From Alphaproteobacteria bacterium (GTDB lineage: Bacteria; Pseudomonadota; Alphaproteobacteria; Caulobacterales; Caulobacteraceae): 10,455 nucleotides of DNA. The notes under the pieces were generated by a model. The model made no database searches, was not told the origin of the DNA, and saw only the letters and a program-made list of their open reading frames with translations. This document shows, one piece after another, positions 1 through 8,113 of the stretch (its first letter is position 1; every line of letters begins with the position of its first letter). A program made the position numbers and the translations under genes. The DNA lies in the NCBI GenBank assembly GCA_018895795.1, contig JAHINZ010000246.1:1-10455 (forward strand), written 5' to 3'.

Positions 1-1
1 G

Positions 2-2875
2 GACTTCGCCGCCTTCGAGGCGATGTTCGGAACCTTCGAGATCCGGCGCGGCGCGATCGCCGACTATCTCGCGCGCCACGGCGACCTGACCGGCGCGATA
101 GAGGATGTCTGGACGGTCTGCGGGTTCGACGAATCCACCGATGCCGAGGCTGTCGCCGCCGAGGCGATGGACGCGCTGGATCCCGATCTGTGGGAAGCCT
201 GCGCCAGCCTGCTGGAGTCCAGCGGCAAGGTTCGTGACACCGAACACGCCGCCCGGCTGCGTCTCACCCTGGCCAGCGGCGACTTCAGCGACGCCCTGGC
301 GGCCCTGTTCACCGACAAGGAAGACCCCCGCAAGCACCTGCAGACGACGACGACCTTCAAGGCGCGGGAGGATCTGCGCGAGGCGCTGCTGGAGGAGACC
401 GACCGCCTGTCGTTCGTGCGCCAGCAGGTCCGCGCCGCCGGCGTGGCCCACGACACGGCTGGGGCTCTGCGCCTGGCCTCGCTGTACATCCTGGCCCACG
501 CCAATGAGAAGGCGTCGCGCGGGGCCCTGGACTTCACCGATCTGATCGACCGCACCCGAGTGTTGCTGACCCAGAAGGTCGACGCGGCCTGGGTGCTGTA
601 CAAGCTGGACGGCGGCATCGACCACATCCTGCTGGACGAGGCCCAGGACACCGCCCCCGACCAGTGGGCGATCCTGCGAGCCCTGACCGCCGACTTCTTC
701 GCCGGGGCCGGAGCGGGCGGCTGGCGCAAGGGTCGCGAGACCCGGACCCTGTTCGTGGTCGGCGACGAGAAACAGTCGATCTATTCGTTCCAGGGCGCCG
801 ATCCGCAGCGGCTGCTGATCGAGACCCAAGCCTATCTCGCCCAGATCGCGGCCGTGGGTCAGGTGGGGCTGGGCGTGCCGCTGACGGTGTCCTACCGCTC
901 GACCCGCGAGGTGCTGAGCTTCGTCGACGCCCTGTTCTCCGATCCGGCCACCCGCGAGGGGGTGCCGCCGCCGGCGGGCGATGACCTGGTCACCCACCAG
1001 CCGTTCCGCACCGACGGCCCCGGCTGTGTCGACCTGTGGCCGCTGACCCGGGAGTTCCCCGGCGAGGAGCGCGACGCCTGGGAAACGCCGGTCGACGCCC
1101 AGACCGAGCACAGCGCCAATCGCCGCCTGGCCGAGGCCATCGCCGGCGAGATCAAGGGCATCCTGGATCGCGGCGACGAGGTCCATGACAAGGAGACGGG
1201 GAAACGCCGCGCCGCCCACGCCGGCGACATCCTGATCCTGGTGCGTCGCCGCAAGGTGCTGTTCGAGGAGATCATTCGGGCCCTGAAGCGGCGCGGCGTG
1301 CCGGTGGCCGGCGCCGACCGTCTGTCGCTGTCGGCCCATATCGCCTTTGACGACCTGCTGGCCCTGGGCCGGTTCGCGCTGTTCCCCGAGGACGACCTGA
1401 CCCTGGCGGCCCTGCTGAAGAGCCCGTTCTGCGGCCTGGCCGACGAAGACGTCTACGCCCTGGCCAGGGGCCGCAAGGCGACGCTGTGGACCGTACTGTC
1501 AGAGCGCGCCGATCAGGATCACCGCTGGGCCGCCGCCCGCGACCTGCTGGACTGGGCCCTGGCCGAGGGTCGAAAGCGCCAGCCGTTCGAGTTCTTCGCC
1601 GCGTTGCTGGGCAAGGTCGACGCAGCCGGCCAGTCCAACCGCGCCAAGGTCCTGACCCGACTGGGCGGCGAGGCCGACGAGGCTCTGGACGAGTTCCTGG
1701 CCCAGGTGATGAACGCCGAGCAGCGCAATATCCGCGACCTGGAAGCCCTGGTCGCCGACTTCGCGGCGCTGGACATCATCGTCAAGCGCGAGATGGAAGG
1801 GGCTCGCCGCGAGGTGCGGGTGATGACCGCCCACGGCTCCAAGGGTCTGGAGGCGCCGATCGTCTTCCTGCCCGAGACCACGGTGAAGCGCGGCGCGGGC
1901 GGCTCGCCGCTGCTGGCCACGGACGCCGGGGGGGTCTTGTGGTCGACGGGCGCGAAGTCCGACTGCGCCGCCTCGACCGCCGCCCGCGAGCTGCGCGACC
2001 GCAAGGAGGCCGAGGAGGCCCTGCGGCTCTACTATGTCGCCCTGACCCGGGCCCGGGATCGCCTGATCCTGTGCGGCCGGATCGACGCCCGCACCAAGGA
2101 CGAGAACGTCGGCGGCTGGTACGCGGCGGCGCGGGCGGCCTTCGCCCATGCCGACATCGCGCCGGAGGTGCGCCAGATCGGCGACCCCGACGCGCCGATC
2201 CTGCGCTTTGGCCCCGATCCGCTGACCTTGCCCCAAGAGACCCTGGCGGCGCTGGTCACGGCGCCCCTGCCCGGCTGGGCGACCGGACTGGCGGCGGCGG
2301 AACCGGCCCTGGCCCGTTACGCCGCGCCGTCGCGGATCGAGGACGAGGCCGACTCCCGAGCGCCCGCCCCCTCGCCCCTGGCCAAGGTCGAAGGCCTGGG
2401 GCGCTACCGGCGCGGCGAGATCATTCACCGGCTGCTGCAGATCCTGCCCGACGTGGTTCCCGCCGAGCGTGACCTGACCGACGAGCAGCGCTTCGAAATG
2501 GCCGCCGCCGCGTTCGGTGTGCTGGAGGACGACCGCTTCGCGGCCGTATTCGGTCCCGGCTCGCGGGCCGAGGTGGCCCTGGCGGGGACCAGCGCCCTGC
2601 TGCCCAAGGGCCTGGCGATCTCGGGTCGGGTCGACCGGCTGGTGGTGACAGGCGAGCGGGTTCTGGTGGTCGATTACAAGACCAACCGCCCCGCCCCGGC
2701 CGCGATCGAGGACGCCGATCCGGCCTATCTGGCCCAGATGGCGGTCTATGTGGCGGTGCTGCGCGAGGTGTTCCCCGACCGCCCGGTCGCGGCGGCCCTG
2801 GTGTGGACGGACGGCCCCAAACTGATGGAGGTTCCAGAAAAGGTGATGGCCCGGGCCCTGGGCAGTATCGGCTAG
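2..2875 (+). CDS. addA: AddA, helicase-nuclease subunit of the AddAB double-strand-break repair complex (5' end outside window)
   Basis: The reading frame is open to the left edge, so this is the C-terminal 957 residues; the Walker A segment lies outside. AddA processes double-strand DNA ends for RecA loading, together with AddB. Seen here are superfamily 1 helicase motifs in order: motif II LLDEAQD (about 629-649), motif III with VVGDEKQSIYSFQG (about 754-795), motif IV VSYRST (about 887-904), motif V MTAHGSKGLEAPIVF (about 1823-1867) and motif VI YYVALTRARDRL (about 2030-2066). The C-terminus has a RecB/Cas4-type nuclease signature: GRVDRL, then VVDYKTN with Asp at 2672-2674, then a Q-x-x-x-Y motif at 2735-2749. 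The LLDEAQDTAPDQW wording and the C-terminal nuclease fit the alphaproteobacterial AddA family rather than UvrD or PcrA. All visible catalytic motifs are intact, so the protein is probably active. addB is expected just upstream. Confidence 0.95.
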   Translation, partial: DFAAFEAMFGTFEIRRGAIADYLARHGDLTGAIEDVWTVCGFDESTDAEAVAAEAMDALDPDLWEACASLLESSGKVRDTEHAARLRLTLASGDFSDALAALFTDKEDPRKHLQTTTTFKAREDLREALLEETDRLSFVRQQVRAAGVAHDTAGALRLASLYILAHANEKASRGALDFTDLIDRTRVLLTQKVDAAWVLYKLDGGIDHILLDEAQDTAPDQWAILRALTADFFAGAGAGGWRKGRETRTLFVVGDEKQSIYSFQGADPQRLLIETQAYLAQIAAVGQVGLGVPLTVSYRSTREVLSFVDALFSDPATREGVPPPAGDDLVTHQPFRTDGPGCVDLWPLTREFPGEERDAWETPVDAQTEHSANRRLAEAIAGEIKGILDRGDEVHDKETGKRRAAHAGDILILVRRRKVLFEEIIRALKRRGVPVAGADRLSLSAHIAFDDLLALGRFALFPEDDLTLAALLKSPFCGLADEDVYALARGRKATLWTVLSERADQDHRWAAARDLLDWALAEGRKRQPFEFFAALLGKVDAAGQSNRAKVLTRLGGEADEALDEFLAQVMNAEQRNIRDLEALVADFAALDIIVKREMEGARREVRVMTAHGSKGLEAPIVFLPETTVKRGAGGSPLLATDAGGVLWSTGAKSDCAASTAARELRDRKEAEEALRLYYVALTRARDRLILCGRIDARTKDENVGGWYAAARAAFAHADIAPEVRQIGDPDAPILRFGPDPLTLPQETLAALVTAPLPGWATGLAAAEPALARYAAPSRIEDEADSRAPAPSPLAKVEGLGRYRRGEIIHRLLQILPDVVPAERDLTDEQRFEMAAAAFGVLEDDRFAAVFGPGSRAEVALAGTSALLPKGLAISGRVDRLVVTGERVLVVDYKTNRPAPAAIEDADPAYLAQMAVYVAVLREVFPDRPVAAALVWTDGPKLMEVPEKVMARALGSIG

Positions 2876-2879
2876 ACCG

Positions 2880-2908
2880 TTGCCGGGCGGCCGGCGCGCC
2901 CCTACATC
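2880..2908 (+). promoter_or_regulatory. Candidate sigma-73-type promoter for trxA
   Basis: The Caulobacter housekeeping consensus is TTGaCgS, 10-14 bases, GCtANAWC. Here TTGCCGG (2880-2886, 6 of 7 matches) is followed after 14 bases by CCTACATC (2901-2908, 7 of 8). It begins five bases after the addA stop codon, so trxA would have its own transcript starting near 2914-2916. This is a consensus match by eye, not a mapped start. The hairpin at 2919 would then lie at the extreme 5' end of the trxA mRNA. Confidence 0.5.
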
Positions 2909-2918
2909 TTGTTCAAGC

Positions 2919-2951
2919 GCTCGCGACGACTCGCGGGCCTTTGTTATTTTT
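2919..2951 (+). terminator. Terminator-like hairpin between addA and trxA
   Basis: An 8-base-pair stem (2919-2926 with 2931-2938, including one G-U pair) closes a 4-base loop (CGAC). It is followed by a T-rich tail, TTTGTTATTTTT, at 2940-2951. In such a GC-rich genome this tail is conspicuous and has the form of an intrinsic terminator, which would end addA transcription. Because the best promoter candidate for trxA lies upstream of it, it could instead be a 5' stabilising hairpin or an attenuator for trxA. Confidence 0.6.
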
Positions 2952-3003
2952 CGCGCCGCCCCGTTCCTTGATCGGAGGACGGCGCTCAGATGGAGCAGAC
3001 TCT

Positions 3004-3339
3004 ATGAGCACCGTGACCGTGACCGACGAATCCTTCGACCGCGACGTGCTGCAAGCCGAGGGCGCGGTGCTGGTCGATTTCTGGGCCGAATGGTGCGGCC
3101 CCTGCAAGCAGATCGCCCCGGCCCTGGAGCAGATCTCCGAGGAGCTGGCCGATCACGTCACCGTGGCCAAGCTCAATATCGAGGACAGCCCCACGACGCC
3201 GTCGCGCTACGGCGTGCGCGGCATCCCGACCATGATGTTGTTCCGCGGCGGCCAGATGACCTCGATGAAGGTCGGCGCCATGCCCAAACAGAAGATCCTG
3301 GAATGGCTCAACGAAGCCGGCGTTCAACAGCCGGCCTAA
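3004..3339 (+). CDS. trxA: Thioredoxin 1
   Basis: This is a 111-residue cytoplasmic thioredoxin, which reduces protein disulfides using electrons from thioredoxin reductase. The active site is WCGPC (Trp30, Cys31, Cys34). The buried Asp is in the VDFWAEWC strand, and the cis-proline follows in GIPT (Pro75). The segment VAKLNIEDSPTTPSRYGVRGIPTMMLF matches classical E. coli-type TrxA closely in spacing and length. There is no signal peptide. The start is ATG 3004 because GGAG at 2992-2995 sits 8 bases upstream; the ATG at 2990 is out of frame, and a longer in-frame start inside addA would add non-thioredoxin sequence. The gene is separated from addA by a 128-base leader carrying a promoter candidate and a hairpin, and is followed by a strong terminator. 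It is therefore likely monocistronic. Confidence 0.97.
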   Translation: MSTVTVTDESFDRDVLQAEGAVLVDFWAEWCGPCKQIAPALEQISEELADHVTVAKLNIEDSPTTPSRYGVRGIPTMMLFRGGQMTSMKVGAMPKQKILEWLNEAGVQQPA

Positions 3340-3366
3340 CCGCCTTCGCGTCTCTACGGTCTTCCA

Positions 3367-3404
3367 GCCGCCCATCCCGCCTAGGCGGGGTGGGCGGTTT
3401 GGTA
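3367..3404 (+). terminator. Intrinsic terminator of trxA
   Basis: A long GC-rich inverted repeat follows the trxA stop codon by 28 bases. Arms 3368-3381 and 3384-3397 are complementary at every position apart from one T-G wobble, with CTAG at the apex, and TTTGGTATT follows. The T tail exists only on the plus strand. The minus-strand sequence beyond the stem is not T-rich, so it should terminate trxA but probably not the convergent small gene. Confidence 0.8.
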
Positions 3405-3411
3405 TTGGGCT

Positions 3412-3522
3412 CTACTTCTTGGCCGACGTGACGATGAACGGCGAGACCGAGGCCGGCGCGGCCTTCTTGTCGGCCTTCGGTTTGCGGACTTCCTTGTTGG
3501 ACTTCTTCTGACCCTTGGCCAT
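3412..3522 (-). CDS. Small conserved lysine-rich protein (36 residues), function unknown
   Basis: ATG at 3522 to TAG at 3412 encodes 36 residues beginning MAKGQKKSNKEVRKPKADKK and ending in SAKK. A good ribosome site, AGGAG (3529-3533), lies 6 bases before the start. The first 20 residues hold nine Lys or Arg and no hydrophobic stretch; the middle is Ala/Pro-rich and a short hydrophobic patch (PFIVT) lies near the end. From memory, small MAKGQ...SN-type proteins with a basic N-terminus are widespread in Proteobacteria and annotated only as hypothetical. The charge pattern would suit a nucleic-acid or ribosome contact, but that is inference. The gene lies 110 bases downstream of folC on the same strand and converges on the trxA terminator. 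Confidence 0.75.
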   Translation of the reverse strand: MAKGQKKSNKEVRKPKADKKAAPASVSPFIVTSAKK

Positions 3523-3632
3523 CGGCGGCTCCTGCCAGGACGGGCGCGCCTGCCGGGAGGTCCAGCGGGCCGAGCCGCCCTATCGGCGTGCGCCAGCCAT
3601 ACGCCTGTCGGCCGCCGCGCCCAAGCTCTGCT

Positions 3633-4946
3633 TCAGCTCGGCCAGGTTTCCGGGCTCATCGCCAGGACCTCGCCGGCCAGGTAGAGCGAGCCGCAGATCA
3701 GCACGTGCGGGGTCGGCGACAGGGCCAGGGCCTTGGTCAGGGCGTCCTGCACGCTGTCGCAGGCATGGGCGCGCAGCCCGGCCAGTTCGGCGGCCGCGGC
3801 GGTCTGGGCGGCGGGCGCGGCGGCGTGGCCCTCGAAGGTGACCGTGAACACCCGAGCCTTCAGCGGCGCGAAGGCCGCGAAAAAGCCGGTGGCGTCCTTG
3901 TTGGCCAGCAGGCCAGCGATCAGCGCCACGGGCCGGCCGTCGCGGGCGGCCAAGTCGCCCAGGGCTCGCGCCACGGCCTGACCCGCATGGGGATTGTGCC
4001 CCCCGTCGAGCCACAGATCGGCGCCGGCGGCCTTGGCCTGCCGCGCCAGGGGCCCTGAGGTCAGCCGCTGGAAGCGGGCGGGCCAGATCGCCCCGGCGAT
4101 CCCGGCCGCCATGGCGGCCTCGTCGATGCGCGGGTCGTTCAGCGTCAGCAACGCCGCGACCGCCAGGCCCGCATTGGCGAACTGGTGATCGCCCGGCAGG
4201 GACGGCGCGGGCAGATCCAGCAGCCGGTCCGGCATCTGCACCAGCAACCGGCCCCGCTCGTTCCAGGCGTCAAAGTCCCGGCCCATCACGGTGGGCTCGA
4301 CCCCGGCCATGGCGGCGGCCATGTCGATGATGTCCTCGGCCTCCGGGCGCTGGCGGGCCGAGACGACTGGCGCGTCCGGCTTGATGATCCCGGCCTTCTC
4401 GACGGCGATCTGCTCGATGGTGTCGCCGAGAAACTCACGATGATCGATGTCGATGGGCGCGATGACGCTGACCTTGGGCGTGACCACATTGGTCGCGTCC
4501 AGCACGCCGCCCAGGCCCACCTCGATCACGCACAGATCGGCCGGGACCTCGGCGAAGGCGACCAGGGCGGCGGCCGTGGTGATCTCGAAAAAGGTGATCG
4601 GCAGGCCGGCATTGGCCGCCTCCACCCGATCCAGAACCTCGGCCAGATGCGCGTCGGTGATCAGGGTTCCAGCCAGGCGGATGCGCTCGGCGAAGCGCAC
4701 CAGATGCGGCGAGGTGAACACGTGCACCTTGAGCCCGGCCGCCTCGGCCATGGCCCGCAGATAGGCCACCGTCGAGCCCTTGCCGTTGGTGCCGGCCACG
4801 TGGATCATCGGCGGCAGCCGGTCCTGCGGATTGCCGAGCGCCGCGCACAGCCGCAGCATGCGCTCCAGCGACAGGTCGATCCGCTTGGGATGCAGGGCCT
4901 GCAACCGGGCCAGGGCGGCGTCGTGGGCGCGGAGATGGTCGGTCAT
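3633..4946 (-). CDS. folC: Bifunctional dihydrofolate synthase / folylpolyglutamate synthase
   Basis: The 437-residue cytoplasmic Mur-ligase-family enzyme adds glutamate to dihydropteroate and to reduced folates in an ATP-dependent reaction. Motifs seen: ATP-binding P-loop AGTNGKGST (residues 51-59), SPHLVRFAERIR (79-90, pterin side), EVGLGGVLDATN (142-153), DIDHREFLG (166-174), EKAGIIK (183-189, the segment that carries the carbamylated lysine in the family) and a C-terminal-domain LDGGHNP motif where most homologues have DGAHNP. The length is normal. I chose ATG 4946 (MTDHLRAHD) because extending to an ATG at 5009 would translate the GC-rich repeat as an unrelated Pro-rich leader. The spacing to a ribosome site is poor: GGGAGG, part of the repeat, is about 14 bases upstream. 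It is the last large gene after trpFBA-accD and 134 bases from accD. Confidence 0.95.
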   Translation of the reverse strand: MTDHLRAHDAALARLQALHPKRIDLSLERMLRLCAALGNPQDRLPPMIHVAGTNGKGSTVAYLRAMAEAAGLKVHVFTSPHLVRFAERIRLAGTLITDAHLAEVLDRVEAANAGLPITFFEITTAAALVAFAEVPADLCVIEVGLGGVLDATNVVTPKVSVIAPIDIDHREFLGDTIEQIAVEKAGIIKPDAPVVSARQRPEAEDIIDMAAAMAGVEPTVMGRDFDAWNERGRLLVQMPDRLLDLPAPSLPGDHQFANAGLAVAALLTLNDPRIDEAAMAAGIAGAIWPARFQRLTSGPLARQAKAAGADLWLDGGHNPHAGQAVARALGDLAARDGRPVALIAGLLANKDATGFFAAFAPLKARVFTVTFEGHAAAPAAQTAAAAELAGLRAHACDSVQDALTKALALSPTPHVLICGSLYLAGEVLAMSPETWPS

Positions 4947-4960
4947 GTGACGCTCGAGAT

Positions 4961-5066
4961 CCTCCCCCTCTGGGGGGAGGTGGCCCGGAGGGGCGGAGGG
5001 GGACAGCACGGCCTATGCCGAGAAGGCCCCCTCAGTCGCTCCGCGACAGCTCCCCCAGAGGGGGAG
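4961..5066. repeat. Palindromic GC-rich intergenic repeat element between accD and folC
   Basis: Two imperfectly complementary arms of about 40 bases (4962-5002 and 5027-5066) flank a 24-base centre. Each arm carries its own hairpin: CTCCCCC-TCT-GGGGGG-AG near 4962-4979 and a perfect 7-base-pair CTCCCCC-AGA-GGGGGAG at 5050-5066. The arms also share blocks such as CGGAG and GAGGGGG. The nested, two-arm design fills almost the whole accD-folC gap and contains no gene. From memory it matches the dispersed intergenic palindromes common in Caulobacter and relatives. The copy number cannot be judged from one window. Confidence 0.85.
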
Positions 5067-5080
5067 CAGCGATCATTTTT

Positions 5081-6013
5081 CTAGGCCGCCTTGCGACCGC
5101 GCCCCATCATCAGGGTGGTCAGGATAGAGCCCAGCACGGCGGGCAGGTCCTTGCGCGGCGTGACGCGGTCGACCATGCCTTTTTCGACCAGATATTCCGC
5201 GCGCTGGAAACCGGGCGGCAGGGTCTCGCGGATGGTCTGTTCGATGACGCGCGGACCGGCGAAGCCGATCAGGGCGCCCGGCTCGGCCAGGTGCACGTCG
5301 CCCAGCATGGCGTAGGAAGCGGTGACGCCGCCGGTGGTCGGGTCGGTCAGAACCACGATATAAGGCAGGGCGGCGGTCTTCAGCTCGTTGATGGCCAGGG
5401 TGGTGCGGGCCATCTGCATCAGCGACAGCGCGCCTTCCTGCATGCGCGCCCCGCCGGCGGCGGTGAAGGCCACCAGCGGAATCTGGCGCTCCAAGGCGGC
5501 GTGGGCGGCGGCGATGAAGCCCTCGCCCGCGGCCATGCCCAGCGAGCCGCCCATGAAGGCGAAGTCCTGGACCAGCACGACCGCGTCCGCGCCGCCGACC
5601 TTGCCGACGCCGATCGCCATGGCGTCGGGCTCGCCGGTCGCCTTGCGGGCCGCCGCGAGGCGTTCCTTGTAGGGCTTGCCGTCGGAGAAGTGCAGCGGAT
5701 CCTCGGGCACGGCCGGGCTGGGCAGGACCTCATAGGCGGCGTCGTCGAAGGTGAACTTGAAGCGGGCCTCGGGCCCGATGCGCATATGGCGCCCGGCCGG
5801 GGTTACCCACAGGGCGGCTTCCAGGTCGGAGCGGAAGATCATTTCGCCCGTATCGGGGCATTTGACCCAGAGGTTCTCGGGCGTCTCGCGCTTGGCGAAG
5901 GCGCCGCGCACGCCGGGGGCGATGCGCGACAACCAGCCGCCGCCGCGTCGGCTGTCGGCCGAGGCCTTTGATTTGTCGCCCTTTTTCGGGTCCTGGGGTT
6001 CAGCCATAGCCAT
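5081..6013 (-). CDS. accD: Acetyl-CoA carboxylase carboxyltransferase subunit beta
   Basis: The 310-residue beta subunit pairs with AccA to transfer the carboxyl group from carboxybiotin to acetyl-CoA, the first step of fatty-acid synthesis. The crotonase-type core is clear: DFAFMGGSLGMAAGEG (150-164), GGARMQEG (187-194), TDPTTGGVTASYA (223-235) and GALIGFAGPRVIEQT (246-260). The N-terminal zinc-ribbon region is degenerate: WVKCPDTGEMIFRSDLEAA then WVTPAGRHMRI, so only one of the four usual cysteines (Cys52) remains. The first 45 residues are charged and Gly-rich. Two in-frame ATGs compete. ATG 6013 is given here, but the only ribosome-site-like AAGG is 2 bases from it and 8 bases from ATG 6007, so a start two codons later (308 residues) is plausible. 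The gap to trpA is 4 bases, implying translational coupling. Confidence 0.96.
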   Translation of the reverse strand: MAMAEPQDPKKGDKSKASADSRRGGGWLSRIAPGVRGAFAKRETPENLWVKCPDTGEMIFRSDLEAALWVTPAGRHMRIGPEARFKFTFDDAAYEVLPSPAVPEDPLHFSDGKPYKERLAAARKATGEPDAMAIGVGKVGGADAVVLVQDFAFMGGSLGMAAGEGFIAAAHAALERQIPLVAFTAAGGARMQEGALSLMQMARTTLAINELKTAALPYIVVLTDPTTGGVTASYAMLGDVHLAEPGALIGFAGPRVIEQTIRETLPPGFQRAEYLVEKGMVDRVTPRKDLPAVLGSILTTLMMGRGRKAA

Positions 6014-6017
6014 AGCC

Positions 6018-6854
6018 TTAAAGCCTCACTTCGTTCCCGACTCGCGCCGATCGCACAGCCTTGGCCAGATCCGACACCTTGGAAAGAACCTTCTCGGTCA
6101 CGTTTTCGTTCAACTGGGCCGCCGATTCAATTTCATCCACAAGCGCCGAACCGACCACGGCGGCGTCGGCGACCCGGGCCACGGCGGCGGCTTGCTCGGG
6201 CGTGCGGATGCCGAATCCGACCGCCACGGGCAGGCCCGAAGCCTTGCGAAGTCGCTCAACGGCGGGCGCCACATCAGCCGCGTCGGCCGACTTCACCCCG
6301 GTCACCCCGGCCACCGAGACATAGTAGATGAAGCCCGAGGTGCGGCGCACCACCATCGGCAGGCGCGCGTCGTCGGTGGTCGGGGCGGCCAGGCGAATCA
6401 GGGAGATCTGCTCGGCCTCCAGGGCGTCCGACAGCGGGTCGGCCTCTTCGGGCGGGCAATCGACGATGATCAGGCCGTCGACCCCGGCCTTGGCGGCGGC
6501 GGCGGCGAAGCTTTCGAAGCCCCGGTTCAGCACCGGGTTGAGATAGCCCATCAGGATGACCGGGGTGTCGTCATCGCCCTCGCGGAAGGCGGCCACCAGA
6601 TCCAGCGTGCCCTGCAGGGTCATGCCCGATTTCAGCCCGCGCTGGGCGGCGCGCTGGATGGTCGGGCCCTCGGCCATCGGGTCGGAGAAGGGAAAGCCCA
6701 GCTCGATCAGATCAGCGCCGGCCCCCGGCAGGCCCTTGAGCACGCTGAGCGTCGTGGCGGCGTCGGGATCTCCGGCCATGACATAGGTCACGAAGCCGGC
6801 GCGGTTCTGAGCTTTCAGATCGGCGAAGCGGCGGTCGATACGGTCTTTGGTCAC
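6018..6854 (-). CDS. trpA: Tryptophan synthase alpha subunit
   Basis: The 278-residue TIM-barrel subunit cleaves indole-3-glycerol phosphate to indole and glyceraldehyde-3-phosphate and channels indole to TrpB. The catalytic glutamate is Glu51 in LIELGFPFSDP (E. coli Glu49). The second catalytic acid, Asp60 in E. coli within ADGPTIQ, is here Glu62 in MAEGPTIQ. Phosphate-binding loops are recognisable in YYVSVAGVTG and VGFGIRTPEQAA, and VGSALV follows. The start is a GTG at 6854, 13 bases after the trpB stop; a weak AGGA overlaps that stop (TAGGA). The stop TAA at 6018 is 4 bases before accD. Length and C-terminus are normal. Confidence 0.97.
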   Translation of the reverse strand: MTKDRIDRRFADLKAQNRAGFVTYVMAGDPDAATTLSVLKGLPGAGADLIELGFPFSDPMAEGPTIQRAAQRGLKSGMTLQGTLDLVAAFREGDDDTPVILMGYLNPVLNRGFESFAAAAAKAGVDGLIIVDCPPEEADPLSDALEAEQISLIRLAAPTTDDARLPMVVRRTSGFIYYVSVAGVTGVKSADAADVAPAVERLRKASGLPVAVGFGIRTPEQAAAVARVADAAVVGSALVDEIESAAQLNENVTEKVLSKVSDLAKAVRSARVGNEVRL

Positions 6855-6867
6855 GCTGGATTCAGTC

Positions 6868-8088
<1,221 letters not shown>

Positions 8089-8113
8089 GAGATCATCCAA
8101 AGGCTGGGCAAAG

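Noticed and set aside
2803..3003. An in-frame extension of trxA starting inside addA.
   Set aside because: It would add 67 residues unrelated to thioredoxin. ATG 3004 has a well-spaced GGAG and gives the standard 111-residue protein.
4947..5009. A 21-codon upstream extension of folC to an ATG at 5009.
   Set aside because: The extra residues are translated from the GC-rich repeat and resemble no FolC N-terminus; ATG 4946 gives a normal family length.
4185..5084. A 299-codon open frame on the plus strand opposite folC and the repeat.
   Set aside because: It is antisense to folC and runs into the palindromic repeat; its composition is typical of a shadow frame.
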